Shown in pieces: positions 28,523-38,783 of a DNA stretch of 64,000 bases. The notes under the pieces were generated by a model. That model was not told the DNA's origin. It ran no database searches and saw only the letters and a program-made list of their open reading frames with translations. Within the stretch, counting starts at the first letter, position 1. The number at the start of each line of letters is the position of its first letter. The DNA is from Flavobacterium ammoniigenes (lineage in GTDB: Bacteria > Bacteroidota > Bacteroidia > Flavobacteriales > Flavobacteriaceae): positions 310,001 to 374,000 of the forward strand of contig NZ_AP025184.1 in NCBI RefSeq assembly GCF_020886055.1, in the 5' to 3' direction. The position numbers and the translations under genes were made by a program.

Positions 28523-30949
28523 TTATGAACCACACATTTCGCAGTCCTCTGGACCAGCATTACGAGCTTGTTCAATCATAGCTCTGTATTCTTCAGCTGT
28601 CATTTCAACTGCTTCATTAAGCACTGCAACAGGTTGTTCTTTAACTTCCAACTCCACTACAGCTTCTGGCTCTGCTATTTTATCATTGTTTACCGTAAAC
28701 TTAATTGCATCTACTGCTGATTTGGTTCTTAAGTAATACATTCCTGTTTTCAATCCAGATTGCCAAGCATAGAAATGCATCGAAGTCAATTTAGAATAAT
28801 TAGCATCTTGCATGAATAAGTTCAACGATTGTGATTGGTCAATAAAATATCCTCTATGACGTGACATGTCGATAATATCTTTCATTGACATTTCCCAAAC
28901 CGTTTTGTATAATTCTTTCAAATCTTGCGGAATCACATCAATGTTTTGAACAGATCCGTTTTCACGCATGATTTGCTGTTTCAAGGTTTCGTTCCACAAT
29001 CCTCGCTCCACTAAATCGTGTAATAAGTGTTTGTTCACTACGATAAACTCTCCTGACAATACACGACGTGTATATAAGTTTGAGGTATACGGTTCAAACG
29101 CTTCATTATTTCCTAAAATTTGAGAGGTCGAAGCTGTTGGCATTGGCGCTACCAATAACGAGTTTCTAACTCCGTGTTCTACTACTTCTTTACGTAACGA
29201 TCCCCAGTCCCAACGACCTGATAATTCTTCGTCTTTCATTCCCCACAAGTTGTGTTGGAATTCTCCCTGAGAAATTGGAGACCCTTTGAAAGTAGAATAC
29301 GGTCCTTCTTCTTTAGCCATTTCCATCGAAGCGGTTACCGCTGCAAAGTACAATGTTTCGAAGATTTCTTGGTTTAATTTTTTTGCTTCATCACTTGTAA
29401 ATGGCATACGCAACATAATGAAAGCATCGGCCAATCCTTGTACCCCAAGTCCTACAGGACGGTGACGTAAATTAGAGTTTTCTGCTTCTTGAACTGGGTA
29501 GTAATTTCTATCAATTACTTTATTCAAGTTGCGGGTTACACGTTTAGTTACATCAAACAATAATTGGTGGTTGAAACTTCCGTTTTCAACGAACATTGGT
29601 AACGAAATAGAAGCCAAGTTACACACCGCAATTTCGTCTTTCGAAGTGTACTCCATGATTTCGGTACACAAATTAGACGAACGAATAGTTCCTAGATTCT
29701 TTTGATTAGATTTACGGTTAGCCGCATCTTTATACAACATATATGGTGTTCCAGTCTCAATTTGAGATTCTAGAATTTTTTCCCATAATTCACGTGCTTT
29801 AATGGTTTTTCTACCTTTTCCTTGCGCTTCATATGAGGTATACAATGCTTCAAATTCATCACCATATACATCATACAATCCTGGACATTCGTTAGGACAC
29901 ATTAAGGTCCAAGTAGTATCTTCTTGCACACGTTTCATGAACAAATCAGATGTCCACATGGCAAAGAATAAATCTCTTGCACGCATTTCTTCTTTTCCTG
30001 TGTTCTTTTTCAAATCCAAGAAATCAAAAATATCTGCATGCCAAGTTTCGATATAAATCGCAAAACTTCCTTTACGTTTTCCTCCTCCTTGATCTACATA
30101 ACGAGCGGTGTCATTGAATACTCTCAACATTGGAACAATTCCGTTAGATGTTCCGTTAGTGCCACGAATATAAGATCCTGTTGCACGAACATTGTGAATT
30201 GATAATCCAATTCCCCCTGCAGATTGTGAGATTTTGGCGGTTTGTTTTAAGGTATCGTAAATTCCATCAATACTATCATCTTGCATAGCCAAAAGGAAAC
30301 AAGAAGACATTTGTGGTTTTGGAGTTCCAGCATTGAATAATGTTGGCGTAGCATGTGTAAAGAATTTTTTCGACATTAAGTCGTAGGTTTCAATCACTGA
30401 ATCCAAATCATTCATGTGGATTCCCACCGATACACGCATCAACATATGTTGTGGGCGCTCTACAATTTTTCCGTTGATACGCAATAAATACGAACGCTCT
30501 AAAGTTTTAAATCCGAAATAATCGTAATTAAAATCTCTATTATAAATGATATGCGAATTTAAAAACTCCGCATTTTCTTGAATTACTTTGTGTACTTCTT
30601 CTGACAATAAAGGAGAAGCTTGGTTGGTTCTTGGATTTACATAATGATACATTTCATTCATCGTTTCTGAGAATGATTTGTTCGTGTTTTTATGCAAATT
30701 TGAAATCGCAATACGTGCCGCTAATTGGGCGTAATCCGGATGCGCAATTGTCATTGAAGCTGCGGTTTCAGCCGCAAGATTATCTAATTCTGATGTAGTA
30801 ACTCCGTCATACAATCCTTCAATCACACGCATTGCTACTTTTACAGCATCAACTAAATCATTTAAACCATAACATAGTTTTTTAATTCTATCTGTGATTT
30901 TGTCAAACATTACCGGTTCTTTATGACCGTCTCTTTTTACTACATACAT
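28523..30949 (-). CDS. nrdA: Class Ia ribonucleotide reductase, alpha subunit
   Basis: Reduces ribonucleoside diphosphates to deoxyribonucleotides. The 808 residues begin with an ATP-cone ([20 protein letters not shown]), so dATP feedback is likely. Active-site elements are the cysteine in [16 protein letters not shown], the NLCTEI and AVCNLAS segments, and the radical-transfer tyrosine pair in [11 protein letters not shown]. The C-terminal CEMCGS supplies the cysteine pair re-reduced by thioredoxin or glutaredoxin. It lies 104 bp after nrdB. Confidence 0.97.
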   Translation of the reverse strand: MYVVKRDGHKEPVMFDKITDRIKKLCYGLNDLVDAVKVAMRVIEGLYDGVTTSELDNLAAETAASMTIAHPDYAQLAARIAISNLHKNTNKSFSETMNEMYHYVNPRTNQASPLLSEEVHKVIQENAEFLNSHIIYNRDFNYDYFGFKTLERSYLLRINGKIVERPQHMLMRVSVGIHMNDLDSVIETYDLMSKKFFTHATPTLFNAGTPKPQMSSCFLLAMQDDSIDGIYDTLKQTAKISQSAGGIGLSIHNVRATGSYIRGTNGTSNGIVPMLRVFNDTARYVDQGGGKRKGSFAIYIETWHADIFDFLDLKKNTGKEEMRARDLFFAMWTSDLFMKRVQEDTTWTLMCPNECPGLYDVYGDEFEALYTSYEAQGKGRKTIKARELWEKILESQIETGTPYMLYKDAANRKSNQKNLGTIRSSNLCTEIMEYTSKDEIAVCNLASISLPMFVENGSFNHQLLFDVTKRVTRNLNKVIDRNYYPVQEAENSNLRHRPVGLGVQGLADAFIMLRMPFTSDEAKKLNQEIFETLYFAAVTASMEMAKEEGPYSTFKGSPISQGEFQHNLWGMKDEELSGRWDWGSLRKEVVEHGVRNSLLVAPMPTASTSQILGNNEAFEPYTSNLYTRRVLSGEFIVVNKHLLHDLVERGLWNETLKQQIMRENGSVQNIDVIPQDLKELYKTVWEMSMKDIIDMSRHRGYFIDQSQSLNLFMQDANYSKLTSMHFYAWQSGLKTGMYYLRTKSAVDAIKFTVNNDKIAEPEAVVELEVKEQPVAVLNEAVEMTAEEYRAMIEQARNAGPEDCEMCGS

Positions 30950-31053
30950 AATCTTGTGGTTTTAAGAAAACAAAAAATCCCTTCTTTGCTTTCGAGTATT
31001 TGTTATTATTTTTTGCGCCGCAGCGCGGTAATCGAATTAAAATCTAGTTCCGA

Positions 31054-32031
31054 TTAAAAATCGGCATCGAATGTAATTTTTTGAGCTTCAGAATCCGTAT
31101 TCATTACTCCTGCTTTTTGGTATTCGCCCACACGTTTTTCAAAGAAGTTAGTTTTTCCTTGTAACGAAATCATGTCCATAAAATCAAAAGGATTCGATGA
31201 ATTATATACTCTGTCGCAACCCAATTCTACCAAAAGTCTATCTGTAACAAATTCTAAGTATTGAGTCATCAAATTGGCATTCATTCCAATCAAACTTGCA
31301 GGAAGTGATTCTGTGATGAATTTTCTTTCGATACTCAATGCATCGGTTAAAATTTCGGTGATTCTCGCTTTAGGCACTTTATTTACTAAGTGATTGTTGT
31401 GTAAATGAACTGCAAAATCACAGTGCATTCCTTCGTCTCGTGAAATCAACTCATTAGAAAAAGTCAAACCTGGCATTAAACCACGTTTCTTTAACCAATA
31501 AATAGAACAGAAAGAACCTGAGAAGAAGATACCTTCTACGGCTGCGAAAGCAATCAAACGTTCTGCAAAAGACTCCGAGCTAATCCATTTCAAAGCCCAT
31601 TCTGCTTTTTCTTTGATAGCTGGAAAGGTTTCGATAGCATGGAACAATTCGTGTTTTTCAGCTTCGTCTTTCACATAGGTATCAATCAATAATGAATACG
31701 TTTCACTGTGAATATTTTCCATCATGATTTGGAAACCATAGAAAAATTTGGCTTCTGGATATTGTACTTCCGACACAAAATTTTCAGCTAAATTTTCGTT
31801 TACAATTCCGTCAGAAGCTGCAAAAAATGCCAATATGTGTTTGATGAAATATTTTTCATCTGCATTTAATTTATTATTCCAATCATTCAAGTCGGTATGC
31901 AAGTCAATTTCTTCAGCGGTCCAAATACACGCTTCTTGTTTCTTGTACCATTCCCAAATATCTTGGTGTTTGATTGGAAAAATAACAAAACGATCTTTGT
32001 TTTCTTGTAAAATTGGTTCAATAGCAGACAT
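31054..32031 (-). CDS. nrdB: Class Ia ribonucleotide reductase, beta subunit
   Basis: Di-iron subunit that makes the tyrosyl radical, 325 residues. The radical tyrosine is present (FFYGFQ, about Y98), with iron ligands in the following [16 protein letters not shown] and in [13 protein letters not shown]. The tail ITFDADF matches the C-terminal peptide that docks on NrdA. It precedes nrdA in the same direction. Confidence 0.97.
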   Translation of the reverse strand: MSAIEPILQENKDRFVIFPIKHQDIWEWYKKQEACIWTAEEIDLHTDLNDWNNKLNADEKYFIKHILAFFAASDGIVNENLAENFVSEVQYPEAKFFYGFQIMMENIHSETYSLLIDTYVKDEAEKHELFHAIETFPAIKEKAEWALKWISSESFAERLIAFAAVEGIFFSGSFCSIYWLKKRGLMPGLTFSNELISRDEGMHCDFAVHLHNNHLVNKVPKARITEILTDALSIERKFITESLPASLIGMNANLMTQYLEFVTDRLLVELGCDRVYNSSNPFDFMDMISLQGKTNFFEKRVGEYQKAGVMNTDSEAQKITFDADF

Positions 32032-32299
32032 AAATACTGGTTTATTTTTTTGATTGAAAATACATTAGATTTTGGAATGGTTGGGGTTTACAAAGATTGT
32101 AAAATATTGCGGGTATAAAAAGTCAAACTTATTCACAATCGGCTCTAGTTTTTAACAAAGTCGAAAAAACATAGCAATTCTAATCCAAAACATAATTAAC
32201 TATAAATCAATGTTTTGAAAAATTAAAAATCGATGTAGTCCCGTGAAATATAGGATTTTTAGAAAATTTGCAAACTGTAAATTGCCGAGGTAGGTAGTC

Positions 32300-32866
32300 T
32301 TATTTTTTTAGATCCAAAGCTACTTTTTCAAGCTCTAAATACCAATCTTCGCCAAACTTTCTTACTAGAGCTTCTTTGACAAATTTATAGACCGGAACTT
32401 GTAATTCTTTACCTAAAGTACAGGCGTCATTACAAATGTCCCATTTGTCATAATTAACAGCAGTAAACTCTGAAAAATCTTTTACTCGAATTGGATACAA
32501 ATGACAGGAAACTGGCTTTTTCCAACTCACAATTCCTTCGTTGTAGGCTTGTTCAATCCCGCATAATGCCGTTGCGCCATCAAAAATAACATAGGCACAA
32601 TCTTTACCTTCAATTAAAGTAGTTTCAAAATCACCATCTTCTCCTTTAACCCAAGTTCCTTGCGCTTCGATTGCGGCAATTCCTTCAGGGCGTAAATAGG
32701 GTTTTACTTTTGGATAAATTTCTTCCATGATTTTAGTTTCATCTGCACTTAAAGGAGCACCAGCATCCCCATCGATACAACAATTCCCTTTACAAGCAGA
32801 TAAATTACAAACAAAATCTCTTTCGAGTATTTCTTCAGAAACGATGGTTTTTCCTAATTGAAACAT
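32300..32866 (-). CDS. DUF3109 cysteine-rich protein
   Basis: A 188-residue protein from ATG at 32866 (MFQLGKTIVSEEILERDFVC). Ten conserved cysteines are visible in CNLSACKGNCC, DCAYVIF, LCGIEQ, SCHLYPI and CNDAC, suggesting a bound metal or iron-sulfur cluster. The family is widespread in Bacteroidetes and has no established function. A -7 box TACCTTTG on the minus strand at 32901-32894 overlaps an upstream in-frame start at 32896, which is why I use the internal start. Confidence 0.85.
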   Translation of the reverse strand: MFQLGKTIVSEEILERDFVCNLSACKGNCCIDGDAGAPLSADETKIMEEIYPKVKPYLRPEGIAAIEAQGTWVKGEDGDFETTLIEGKDCAYVIFDGATALCGIEQAYNEGIVSWKKPVSCHLYPIRVKDFSEFTAVNYDKWDICNDACTLGKELQVPVYKFVKEALVRKFGEDWYLELEKVALDLKK

Positions 32867-33012
32867 TGGATACATATATTGAATAATGAAGCGCAAAGGT
32901 AATCAAAGCAGTTGAAGAAAATAACACTAAATTGACCTTAAATTAAAATGTCGATGGAAATATCCTCATCATTAATTTCTTTAAAAGTGTACCTTTACAG
33001 CAAAAAAAAGAG

Positions 33013-33591
33013 ATGTTTGAAATTGACTTTAGAGAGATCCTGACTGTTGGAATGGTATTGTTTGCCGTAATTGATATTGTAGGCAGTATTCCAATTATAG
33101 TAGATTTACGAACCAAACACGGACATATTGAATCTGAAAAAGCATCACTCGTTGCTGGAGTAATCATGATTGTTTTTTTATTTATAGGAGAAGAATTTCT
33201 AAAGATCATTGGAATAGATGTTCACTCCTTCGCCGTTGCAGGTTCTTTCGTTCTTTTTTTCATTGCCTTAGAAATGATTTTAGGAATTCGGATTTATAGA
33301 GACGAAGAATCGAGTTCGGCTTCAATAGTACCAATTGCCTTTCCATTAATTGCGGGTGCAGGAACCATGACCACGTTGCTTTCATTACGTTCAGAGTTTC
33401 ACACCATTAATATCCTAATTGCAATTGTTTTGAATTTAATCTTGGTCTATATCGTTTTAAAACTGTCTTCCAAATTAGAAAAGATGCTAGGCAAAAACGG
33501 ATTAGGGGTTATTCGCAAAGCGTTTGGGGTAGTACTTTTAGCAATTGCTGTTAAATTATTTGCCGCTAATGTTAAAGGTTTGTTTGTGTAA
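33013..33591 (+). CDS. MarC-family integral membrane protein
   Basis: A 192-residue protein with six predicted membrane helices in two similar halves, as in the MarC/UPF0056 family. Its VLFAVIDIVGSIPIIVDL and FPLIAGAGTMTTLLSL segments are the conserved repeats. Function of the family is unknown; the old link to multiple antibiotic resistance has not held up. It is followed by two small genes in the same direction. Confidence 0.88.
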   Translation: MFEIDFREILTVGMVLFAVIDIVGSIPIIVDLRTKHGHIESEKASLVAGVIMIVFLFIGEEFLKIIGIDVHSFAVAGSFVLFFIALEMILGIRIYRDEESSSASIVPIAFPLIAGAGTMTTLLSLRSEFHTINILIAIVLNLILVYIVLKLSSKLEKMLGKNGLGVIRKAFGVVLLAIAVKLFAANVKGLFV

Positions 33592-33656
33592 TTATTAATT
33601 TTATAAATTTACGGCTCCTTTTTAGGTAAAGAAATTGGAATAATAAAACCCAACCT

Positions 33657-33854
33657 ATGAAAATTTTTACACTTGTCTTAATTTTATTGGCATCCGCATT
33701 GCTTATTTTTAACACCACTCGATTGAACTTCAATGATGTATTTGCTGGTGAAAGTATGTATGCTTTGATCGGAATTGCGGCTTCTTTTTGTGCCATTTTA
33801 ATTTTGTTGATCTTTAGAATGTCAAAAGAGATAGAAAAAAGAATGAATGACTAA
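33657..33854 (+). CDS. Small membrane protein, unknown
   Basis: 65 residues with two hydrophobic helices (about 2-22 and 35-57) and a basic C-terminus (FRMSKEIEKRMND). I do not recognise a family. It overlaps the next gene by 8 bases, so translation is probably coupled and the protein may act with that oxidoreductase. The overlap and the clean ATG support a real gene. Confidence 0.7.
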   Translation: MKIFTLVLILLASALLIFNTTRLNFNDVFAGESMYALIGIAASFCAILILLIFRMSKEIEKRMND

Positions 33855-34464
33855 TACCTTTGATGTTCTCATAATTGGAGGCGGCGTTTCTGGAATGTCC
33901 TGCGCGCTTGTTTTAGGTTCGGCCAAAAACAAAGCCTTTGCCTCAGAGAAAAAAATTGGCATTTTTACCCACCAAAAATCATCTGCTTTACAAGAAGCCA
34001 TTTTTAATAATGCCTATGGTATTCCTCCTGGAAAACTTGGATCAGAATTATTAATTGAAAGTAAATCTCATCTCACTTCAACCTATCCGCATATCGTTCA
34101 GATTGCTGATGAAAAAGTGTTGAAAATAGAAGGGGAATATCCCAATTTTACGATAATCTCAAATAAAAATTCCTATTCAACTCAAACTATTATTGTAGGA
34201 ATTGGTTCTGCGAACACCTTCAATATTGAAGGACTTACTCAGTTTGTTGAGCCTCATCAAAAAGCTTTAGCCGAAAAACAACGGATTCAACTACAAAATA
34301 CAGATCATAAAGTAACTGAAGGCATTTATGTTATTGGAACATTGGCTGGGTGTAGAAGTCAGCTTACTATTGCAGCTGGAAGTGGAGCTGCGGTTGCCAC
34401 TGACTTGCTTACCTTATGGAACGAAGGGGTTCCTGTTCAAGTGCATGATAGCACTAAAAAATAA
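33847..34464 (+). CDS. Short FAD-dependent oxidoreductase (thioredoxin reductase-like, no CXXC)
   Basis: A 205-residue protein. The N-terminal Rossmann motif VLIIGGGVSGMSCALVLG binds FAD, and the C-terminal GIYVIGTLAGCRSQLTIAAGSG is the second FAD contact as in thioredoxin reductases. The central NADPH domain and the redox CXXC are missing, so it is about 100 residues shorter than TrxB. It may use another electron donor or act only as a flavin carrier. It overlaps the small membrane protein upstream by 8 bases. Confidence 0.8.
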   Translation: MTNTFDVLIIGGGVSGMSCALVLGSAKNKAFASEKKIGIFTHQKSSALQEAIFNNAYGIPPGKLGSELLIESKSHLTSTYPHIVQIADEKVLKIEGEYPNFTIISNKNSYSTQTIIVGIGSANTFNIEGLTQFVEPHQKALAEKQRIQLQNTDHKVTEGIYVIGTLAGCRSQLTIAAGSGAAVATDLLTLWNEGVPVQVHDSTKK

Positions 34465-34469
34465 CTTAT

Positions 34470-34901
34470 TTATTCTTCAAGAATAGCAATCTGCTCTACC
34501 TCAATCCCTGCTTTTGTTAAAAATTGAAGCCCTGAATCGTCGCGATAACCATTGTGATACACGACTCTTTTTATTCCAGATTGGTGAATTAGTTTACTAC
34601 ACTCTTTACAAGGAGAAAGGGTAATATATAAAGTGGCGCCTTCACAAGATTGTGTAGAACGGGCTACTTTAAGAATTGCATTGGCCTCAGCATGTAAAAC
34701 ATCCCAGCGGGTCAATCCTTCTTCGTCTTCACAGCAGTTTTCAAATCCCGAAGGTGTTCCATTGTATCCATCCGAAATAATCATTCGGTCTTTAACAATA
34801 ATAGCACCAACCTGTTTGCGTTTACAGTATGATAATTGACTCCACTCTTTTGCAATTCGCAAATAGGCCTTATCGTACTTATTTAATTTTTTATCTTCCA
34901 T
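34470..34901 (-). CDS. dCMP/cytidine deaminase family protein (ComEB-like)
   Basis: Zinc deaminase of 143 residues, probably converting dCMP to dUMP for thymidylate synthesis. Zinc ligands and proton shuttle appear as LHAEANAIL and PCKECSKLI. The GYNGTPSGFENC motif is typical of dCMP deaminases. Start: ATG at 34901, two bases after the upstream gene's stop; an ATG at 34916 would overlap it by 13. Confidence 0.9.
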   Translation of the reverse strand: MEDKKLNKYDKAYLRIAKEWSQLSYCKRKQVGAIIVKDRMIISDGYNGTPSGFENCCEDEEGLTRWDVLHAEANAILKVARSTQSCEGATLYITLSPCKECSKLIHQSGIKRVVYHNGYRDDSGLQFLTKAGIEVEQIAILEE

Positions 34902-34903
34902 CT

Positions 34904-35497
34904 TTATTGATTCCAAATTTCATTTTCTATAATCATTGGTACCACAACACCAATTATAAATGCCGATCCTACTAAAATCCAATCTCTTCTTGAAAATTTA
35001 AATAGGCTTTGCACACCATATGCCACGATCAACATCGCGAGTACCACTGTAATTTGCGCTCCTTCAATTCCTAAAGCAAACTCCAACAAAGGTACTAATT
35101 TGGAATTGGAACTGCCTCCCAACAGGGTTTTAAAATAATTTGAAAATCCTAAACCGTGAATTATTCCGAAGAAAAGCGTGATCAAGTACACCAAATTCAA
35201 ATTTTCTTTTCTATTGGTTTTGCCAAGAGTAAATAGATTAAAAACAGCAGTAGTTAATATCGTTATAGGGATTAGCAATTCAACAATAGTAGCTTTGATC
35301 ACCAAGATTTCATAAACAGATAACAATAAAGCAGTCGTATGGCCTAACGTAAAAAGCGTAACAGAAAACAGTAATCTTTTCCAATCTTTGAAGGTAAAAG
35401 GCAAAACTAAAGCCATCATAAACAAGACATGATCATAAGCCTGGATATCTAAAACATGATGCAAGCCAATTTGAAAGTAAACCCAAAACTCTGACAT
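34904..35497 (-). CDS. HupE/UreJ-like membrane protein
   Basis: A 197-residue protein with six or seven membrane helices. Histidines in GLHHVLDIQAYDHVLF, TLGHTTALLL and GIIHGLGFS match the HupE/UreJ_2 family, some members of which move nickel or cobalt. No hydrogenase or urease gene is nearby, so the substrate is open. It probably shares a transcript with the dCMP deaminase gene. Confidence 0.82.
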   Translation of the reverse strand: MSEFWVYFQIGLHHVLDIQAYDHVLFMMALVLPFTFKDWKRLLFSVTLFTLGHTTALLLSVYEILVIKATIVELLIPITILTTAVFNLFTLGKTNRKENLNLVYLITLFFGIIHGLGFSNYFKTLLGGSSNSKLVPLLEFALGIEGAQITVVLAMLIVAYGVQSLFKFSRRDWILVGSAFIIGVVVPMIIENEIWNQ

Positions 35498-35666
35498 AAA
35501 CTATTTTTAGTTTCTAATTATTGGTAAACTTACAATTAATTTTGAAAAAGCGAATTTTGTTGAATGAGAAAAATTTTGCAATAAAAAAACATTCCAAATA
35601 AGCACTAACCATAGTCTACTTTTGAAAAAATATGTACCTTTATGCTTATTATTAAACCCACTTATT

Positions 35667-36098
35667 ATGTCATTTTCCGATTTATTTGATAGCGAATTCA
35701 AAGCCAGAAACAAAGGTCATTTTTCAGCTATAGTTAGAGTAGCACTTGCCGATGGACATTCTTCTGCAGAGGAAAAAGCTTTCTTAGACAAATTAGCAAC
35801 CAACCTTCAAATTTCTACCTCAGAATATGAAGAAATTTTAGAAAACCCATCTTTATATCCCATCAACCCGCCGTATTCGTATAATGAAAGATTAGAACGC
35901 TTATTTGATTTGGGACGTATGGTACACATTGATCATCATTTAGGTGATGGGCAAGAAAAATTATTAGAAAAATTGGGTGTTGCTTTGGGCTTTACGCCAA
36001 GTAATGTGAGCTATATCATTCACAAAGCACTTACTTTAATCGATAAAAAAGTAGACTTAGACACTTTTATTTACGAAATGAAAAACATGTATAAATAA
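35667..36098 (+). CDS. TerB-like protein
   Basis: A 143-residue all-helical protein from ATG at 35667 (MSFSDLFDSEF). The VRVALADGHSSAEEKAFLDKL and HHLGDGQEKLLEKLG segments match the TerB/DjlA-N fold, which has acidic metal-binding positions. No other tellurite genes are nearby, so this is likely a general Bacteroidetes member of unknown role. A -7 box TACTTTTG lies at 35617-35624. Confidence 0.8.
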   Translation: MSFSDLFDSEFKARNKGHFSAIVRVALADGHSSAEEKAFLDKLATNLQISTSEYEEILENPSLYPINPPYSYNERLERLFDLGRMVHIDHHLGDGQEKLLEKLGVALGFTPSNVSYIIHKALTLIDKKVDLDTFIYEMKNMYK

Positions 36099-36122
36099 TT
36101 CCTTTGTACTCTTTGAATGTAG

Positions 36123-36146
36123 AAGCCCTTTTTAAGGGCTTTTTTT
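36123..36146 (+). terminator. Terminator of the TerB-like gene
   Basis: AAGCCCTT pairs with AAGGGCTT over a 3-base loop, followed by T6. Confidence 0.85.
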
Positions 36147-36215
36147 ATTCAACAATCTGATGTAATTCAAAAGTCAAGTCACAAATAATGTATTTTTTGT
36201 GAAAATGACATAAAT

Positions 36216-36248
36216 TTTGTTGCGAAGCTTGCTATCATTGTATATTTG
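36216..36248 (+). promoter_or_regulatory. Promoter of the GNAT-aspartate kinase operon
   Basis: TTTG (36216-36219), 21 bases, TATATTTG (36241-36248). The spacing is slightly long for the consensus. Confidence 0.5.
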
Positions 36249-36309
36249 TCAAACAAATAACTGAATTAGACCTATTATTATAAAATTTAACTCATTACGT
36301 TTTTAATTT

Positions 36310-36789
36310 ATGACTATTCGAAAAGGAAAACCGGAAGATATGAAAGGCGTTTTGGCTCTAATCCAGGAATTAGCTGATTATGAAAAAGAGCCTAATGCGG
36401 TTGTTATTACTGTAGACGATTTAATTCGAGATGGATTTGGAACTCATCCTTTATTTCATGTATTTGTAGCCGAAGTTGATGATAACATTGTTGGTATCGC
36501 TTTGTACTATTACCGTTATTCTACATGGAAAGGAAAAACGATTCATCTAGAAGACCTAGTAGTAAAACAAAGCATGAGAGGAACCGGTCTTGGTTACGCC
36601 TTGTATTCAGAAATAATTAAACAGGGTAAAAAAGATAACGTACGACGTATTGAATGGGCTGTCCTGGATTGGAATACTCCAGCTATAGCATTTTATGAAA
36701 ATTCGGGTGCGAAAGTATTTGACGAATGGAAAATAGCTCAAATGGACGAAGAAAGCATCAATTATTTTGTTGAAAATAAACTAAAATAG
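36310..36789 (+). CDS. GNAT-family N-acetyltransferase
   Basis: A 159-residue acetyltransferase. The acetyl-CoA loop QSMRGTGLGYALYSEII (about 88-104) and the C-terminal AIAFYENSGAKVF are clear. Overall pattern resembles diamine (spermidine/thialysine) N-acetyltransferases, including the YYYRYSTWKGKTIHLEDLVV stretch. Nine bases separate it from the aspartate kinase gene, so the two form an operon. Substrate is inferred only from family resemblance. Confidence 0.88.
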   Translation: MTIRKGKPEDMKGVLALIQELADYEKEPNAVVITVDDLIRDGFGTHPLFHVFVAEVDDNIVGIALYYYRYSTWKGKTIHLEDLVVKQSMRGTGLGYALYSEIIKQGKKDNVRRIEWAVLDWNTPAIAFYENSGAKVFDEWKIAQMDEESINYFVENKLK

Positions 36790-36798
36790 CATATAACT

Positions 36799-38052
36799 AT
36801 GAAAATATTCAAATTTGGTGGCGCCTCAGTTAAAGATGCCGATGGAATCAAAAACGTATATGACGTATTACAAAAAGCAGGGTATGAAGATGTTCTTTTA
36901 GTTGTTTCTGCTATGGGAAAAACGACTAATGCATTAGAAATAGTAATCAAAAATTACTTCGATAAATCTCCTGAGTTAAGTGCATCAGTTCAAGAAATTA
37001 AGAAATACCACAATCAAATCTTATTGGATTTGTTTGAAAATGACAAAGATCCAGTTTTCACAGCTGTCAATGAGCAATTCACTGATCTAGAATACTTTTT
37101 AGCACACAATAAATCGCCAAATTACAATTTTGTTTACGATCAGATTGTGAGTTTTGGAGAATTAATTTCAACTACAATTCTAAGTCATTTTATGAATTTT
37201 ATGGGTGTTAAAACCCAATGGATCGACGTACGAAATTTTATTAAAACAAACGCCAATTATAGAGATGCAGAGGTAGATTGGGAATTAACTCAAAAAAATA
37301 TTGCCAAAAACATAGCTCCTAAAATTTTAAATATCACACAAGGTTTCTTAGGATCAGACGAAAACAACTTTACTACCACTCTAGGCCGTGAAGGTTCTGA
37401 TTATACTGCTGCTATTTTTGCTTATTGCTTGAATGCAGAAAGTGTAACTATTTGGAAAGATGTACCAGGAGTAATGAACGCAGATCCACGTTATTTTGAA
37501 AACGCGAGTTTGTTAAATCAGATTTCCTATAGAGAAGCTATTGAATTAGCATTCTATGGCGCTTCAGTAATTCACCCAAAAACATTACAACCGCTACAAA
37601 AGAAAGAAATTCCTTTGTATGTTAAATCATTTATCAATCCATTATTAAAAGGAACCAGCGTTTCCAAAGGAGTGGATTTAGAACCTCATTTACCTTGTTT
37701 CATTGTGAAAAGAAACCAATTATTAATTTCACTTTCTTCTATTGACTTCTCTTTCATAATGGAGGAAAACATCAGTGAAATTTTTGGATTATTCCACGAT
37801 CATAAAATCAAAGTGAATTTAATTCAAAATTCGGCGATCAGTTTCTCCGTATGTGTTGAGGATAAATTTGGCGAATTCAATACATTGAATGCTGTACTAT
37901 CGAAAAAATTCAAAGTTGATTTTGAAGAAAATGTTACGCTGTATACTATTCGTCATTTTGATGATGCGGCAGCAAAAACAGTTGAAAATGATAAAACTGT
38001 TTTATTAAAACAAATCAGTAGAGAAACAATGCAAATTGTAACTAAGGAATAA
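36799..38052 (+). CDS. lysC: Aspartate kinase (monofunctional)
   Basis: Phosphorylates aspartate, the first step towards Lys, Thr and Met. The 417 residues start with KFGGASVKDADGI (ATP site), include LGREGSDYTAAIFA (substrate loop) and end with ACT-type regulatory sequence, which suggests feedback by an amino acid. There is no homoserine dehydrogenase domain. It is at the short end of the family. Confidence 0.94.
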   Translation: MKIFKFGGASVKDADGIKNVYDVLQKAGYEDVLLVVSAMGKTTNALEIVIKNYFDKSPELSASVQEIKKYHNQILLDLFENDKDPVFTAVNEQFTDLEYFLAHNKSPNYNFVYDQIVSFGELISTTILSHFMNFMGVKTQWIDVRNFIKTNANYRDAEVDWELTQKNIAKNIAPKILNITQGFLGSDENNFTTTLGREGSDYTAAIFAYCLNAESVTIWKDVPGVMNADPRYFENASLLNQISYREAIELAFYGASVIHPKTLQPLQKKEIPLYVKSFINPLLKGTSVSKGVDLEPHLPCFIVKRNQLLISLSSIDFSFIMEENISEIFGLFHDHKIKVNLIQNSAISFSVCVEDKFGEFNTLNAVLSKKFKVDFEENVTLYTIRHFDDAAAKTVENDKTVLLKQISRETMQIVTKE

Positions 38053-38072
38053 GAACAATATCTCTTTAAAAT

Positions 38073-38100
38073 AAAAAAGCACCTATATAGGTGCTTTTTT
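38073..38100. terminator. Bidirectional terminator
   Basis: AAAAAAGCACCTATATAGGT is the start of a near-perfect palindrome with a stem of about 12 bp and T6 at the end. It lies between the convergent aspartate kinase and carbonic anhydrase genes. Confidence 0.87.
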
Positions 38101-38103
38101 ATT

Positions 38104-38739
38104 TTAAAATTTTAACTGATACACATCGTCTAAATCTTTATCCGAACTGATATTCACATCAAGATCGGTGACAAACCCCGAGTTCAATCCATACACCCAA
38201 CCGTGTAAAGTTAAATCTTGACCTTTTTTCCAAGCCGACTGTACTATTGATGTTTTTGCCAAATCAAACACTTGTTCTTTCACATTCAATTCAACAAACT
38301 TATTGAAGCGTTCTGTTTCATCTAGGATAGAATCCAAATAGTGATTGTGCAAACGGTAAACATCTTTGATATGGCGAATCCAATTGTCAATTATCCCAAT
38401 AGAATCATTGCTCATAGCCGCTTTAACCCCACCGCAACCGTAATGACCACAAACTAAAACGTGTTTTACTTTAAGCACATTGACTGCGTAATCTAACACA
38501 CTCAACATATTCATATCAGAATGAATCACCATATTGGCAATATTTCTATGTACAAATACCTCTCCTGGCTTGGCGCCAATGATTTCATTCGCTGGTACTC
38601 GGCTATCTGAACAACCTATCCATAATAAAGGCGGCGTTTGACCTTTCGCCAAATCCTCAAAATAATTGGGGTCTAATTCTAACGATTCTTCTACCCACCT
38701 CTTATTGTTATCCAGTATTTTTTTATAGAATTCTTTCAT
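38104..38739 (-). CDS. Beta-carbonic anhydrase
   Basis: Interconverts CO2 and bicarbonate in the cytoplasm, 211 residues. Zinc ligands and the catalytic dyad are visible as C43, D45 and R47 in IGCSDSRVPANEI, and H99 and C102 in CGHYGCGG. It lies 44 bp after the SulP transporter gene on the same strand, which suggests the two work together on bicarbonate. Confidence 0.96.
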   Translation of the reverse strand: MKEFYKKILDNNKRWVEESLELDPNYFEDLAKGQTPPLLWIGCSDSRVPANEIIGAKPGEVFVHRNIANMVIHSDMNMLSVLDYAVNVLKVKHVLVCGHYGCGGVKAAMSNDSIGIIDNWIRHIKDVYRLHNHYLDSILDETERFNKFVELNVKEQVFDLAKTSIVQSAWKKGQDLTLHGWVYGLNSGFVTDLDVNISSDKDLDDVYQLKF

Positions 38740-38783
38740 TCTCTTTTTTATTTTAAAGGTATTAAACTAATTTAAAACCACAA

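Noticed and set aside
30950-31053. GC-rich CGCCGCAGCGCGG patch between nrdB and nrdA, considered as an NrdR box or terminator.
   Set aside because: It does not resemble the NrdR consensus and has no clean stem with a T-run; most likely an mRNA feature of the operon.
32032-32299. Gap upstream of nrdB examined for a riboswitch (for example cobalamin) or small RNA.
   Set aside because: No long conserved stem pattern or riboswitch core was visible, and no good -33/-7 pair. I see nothing I can support.
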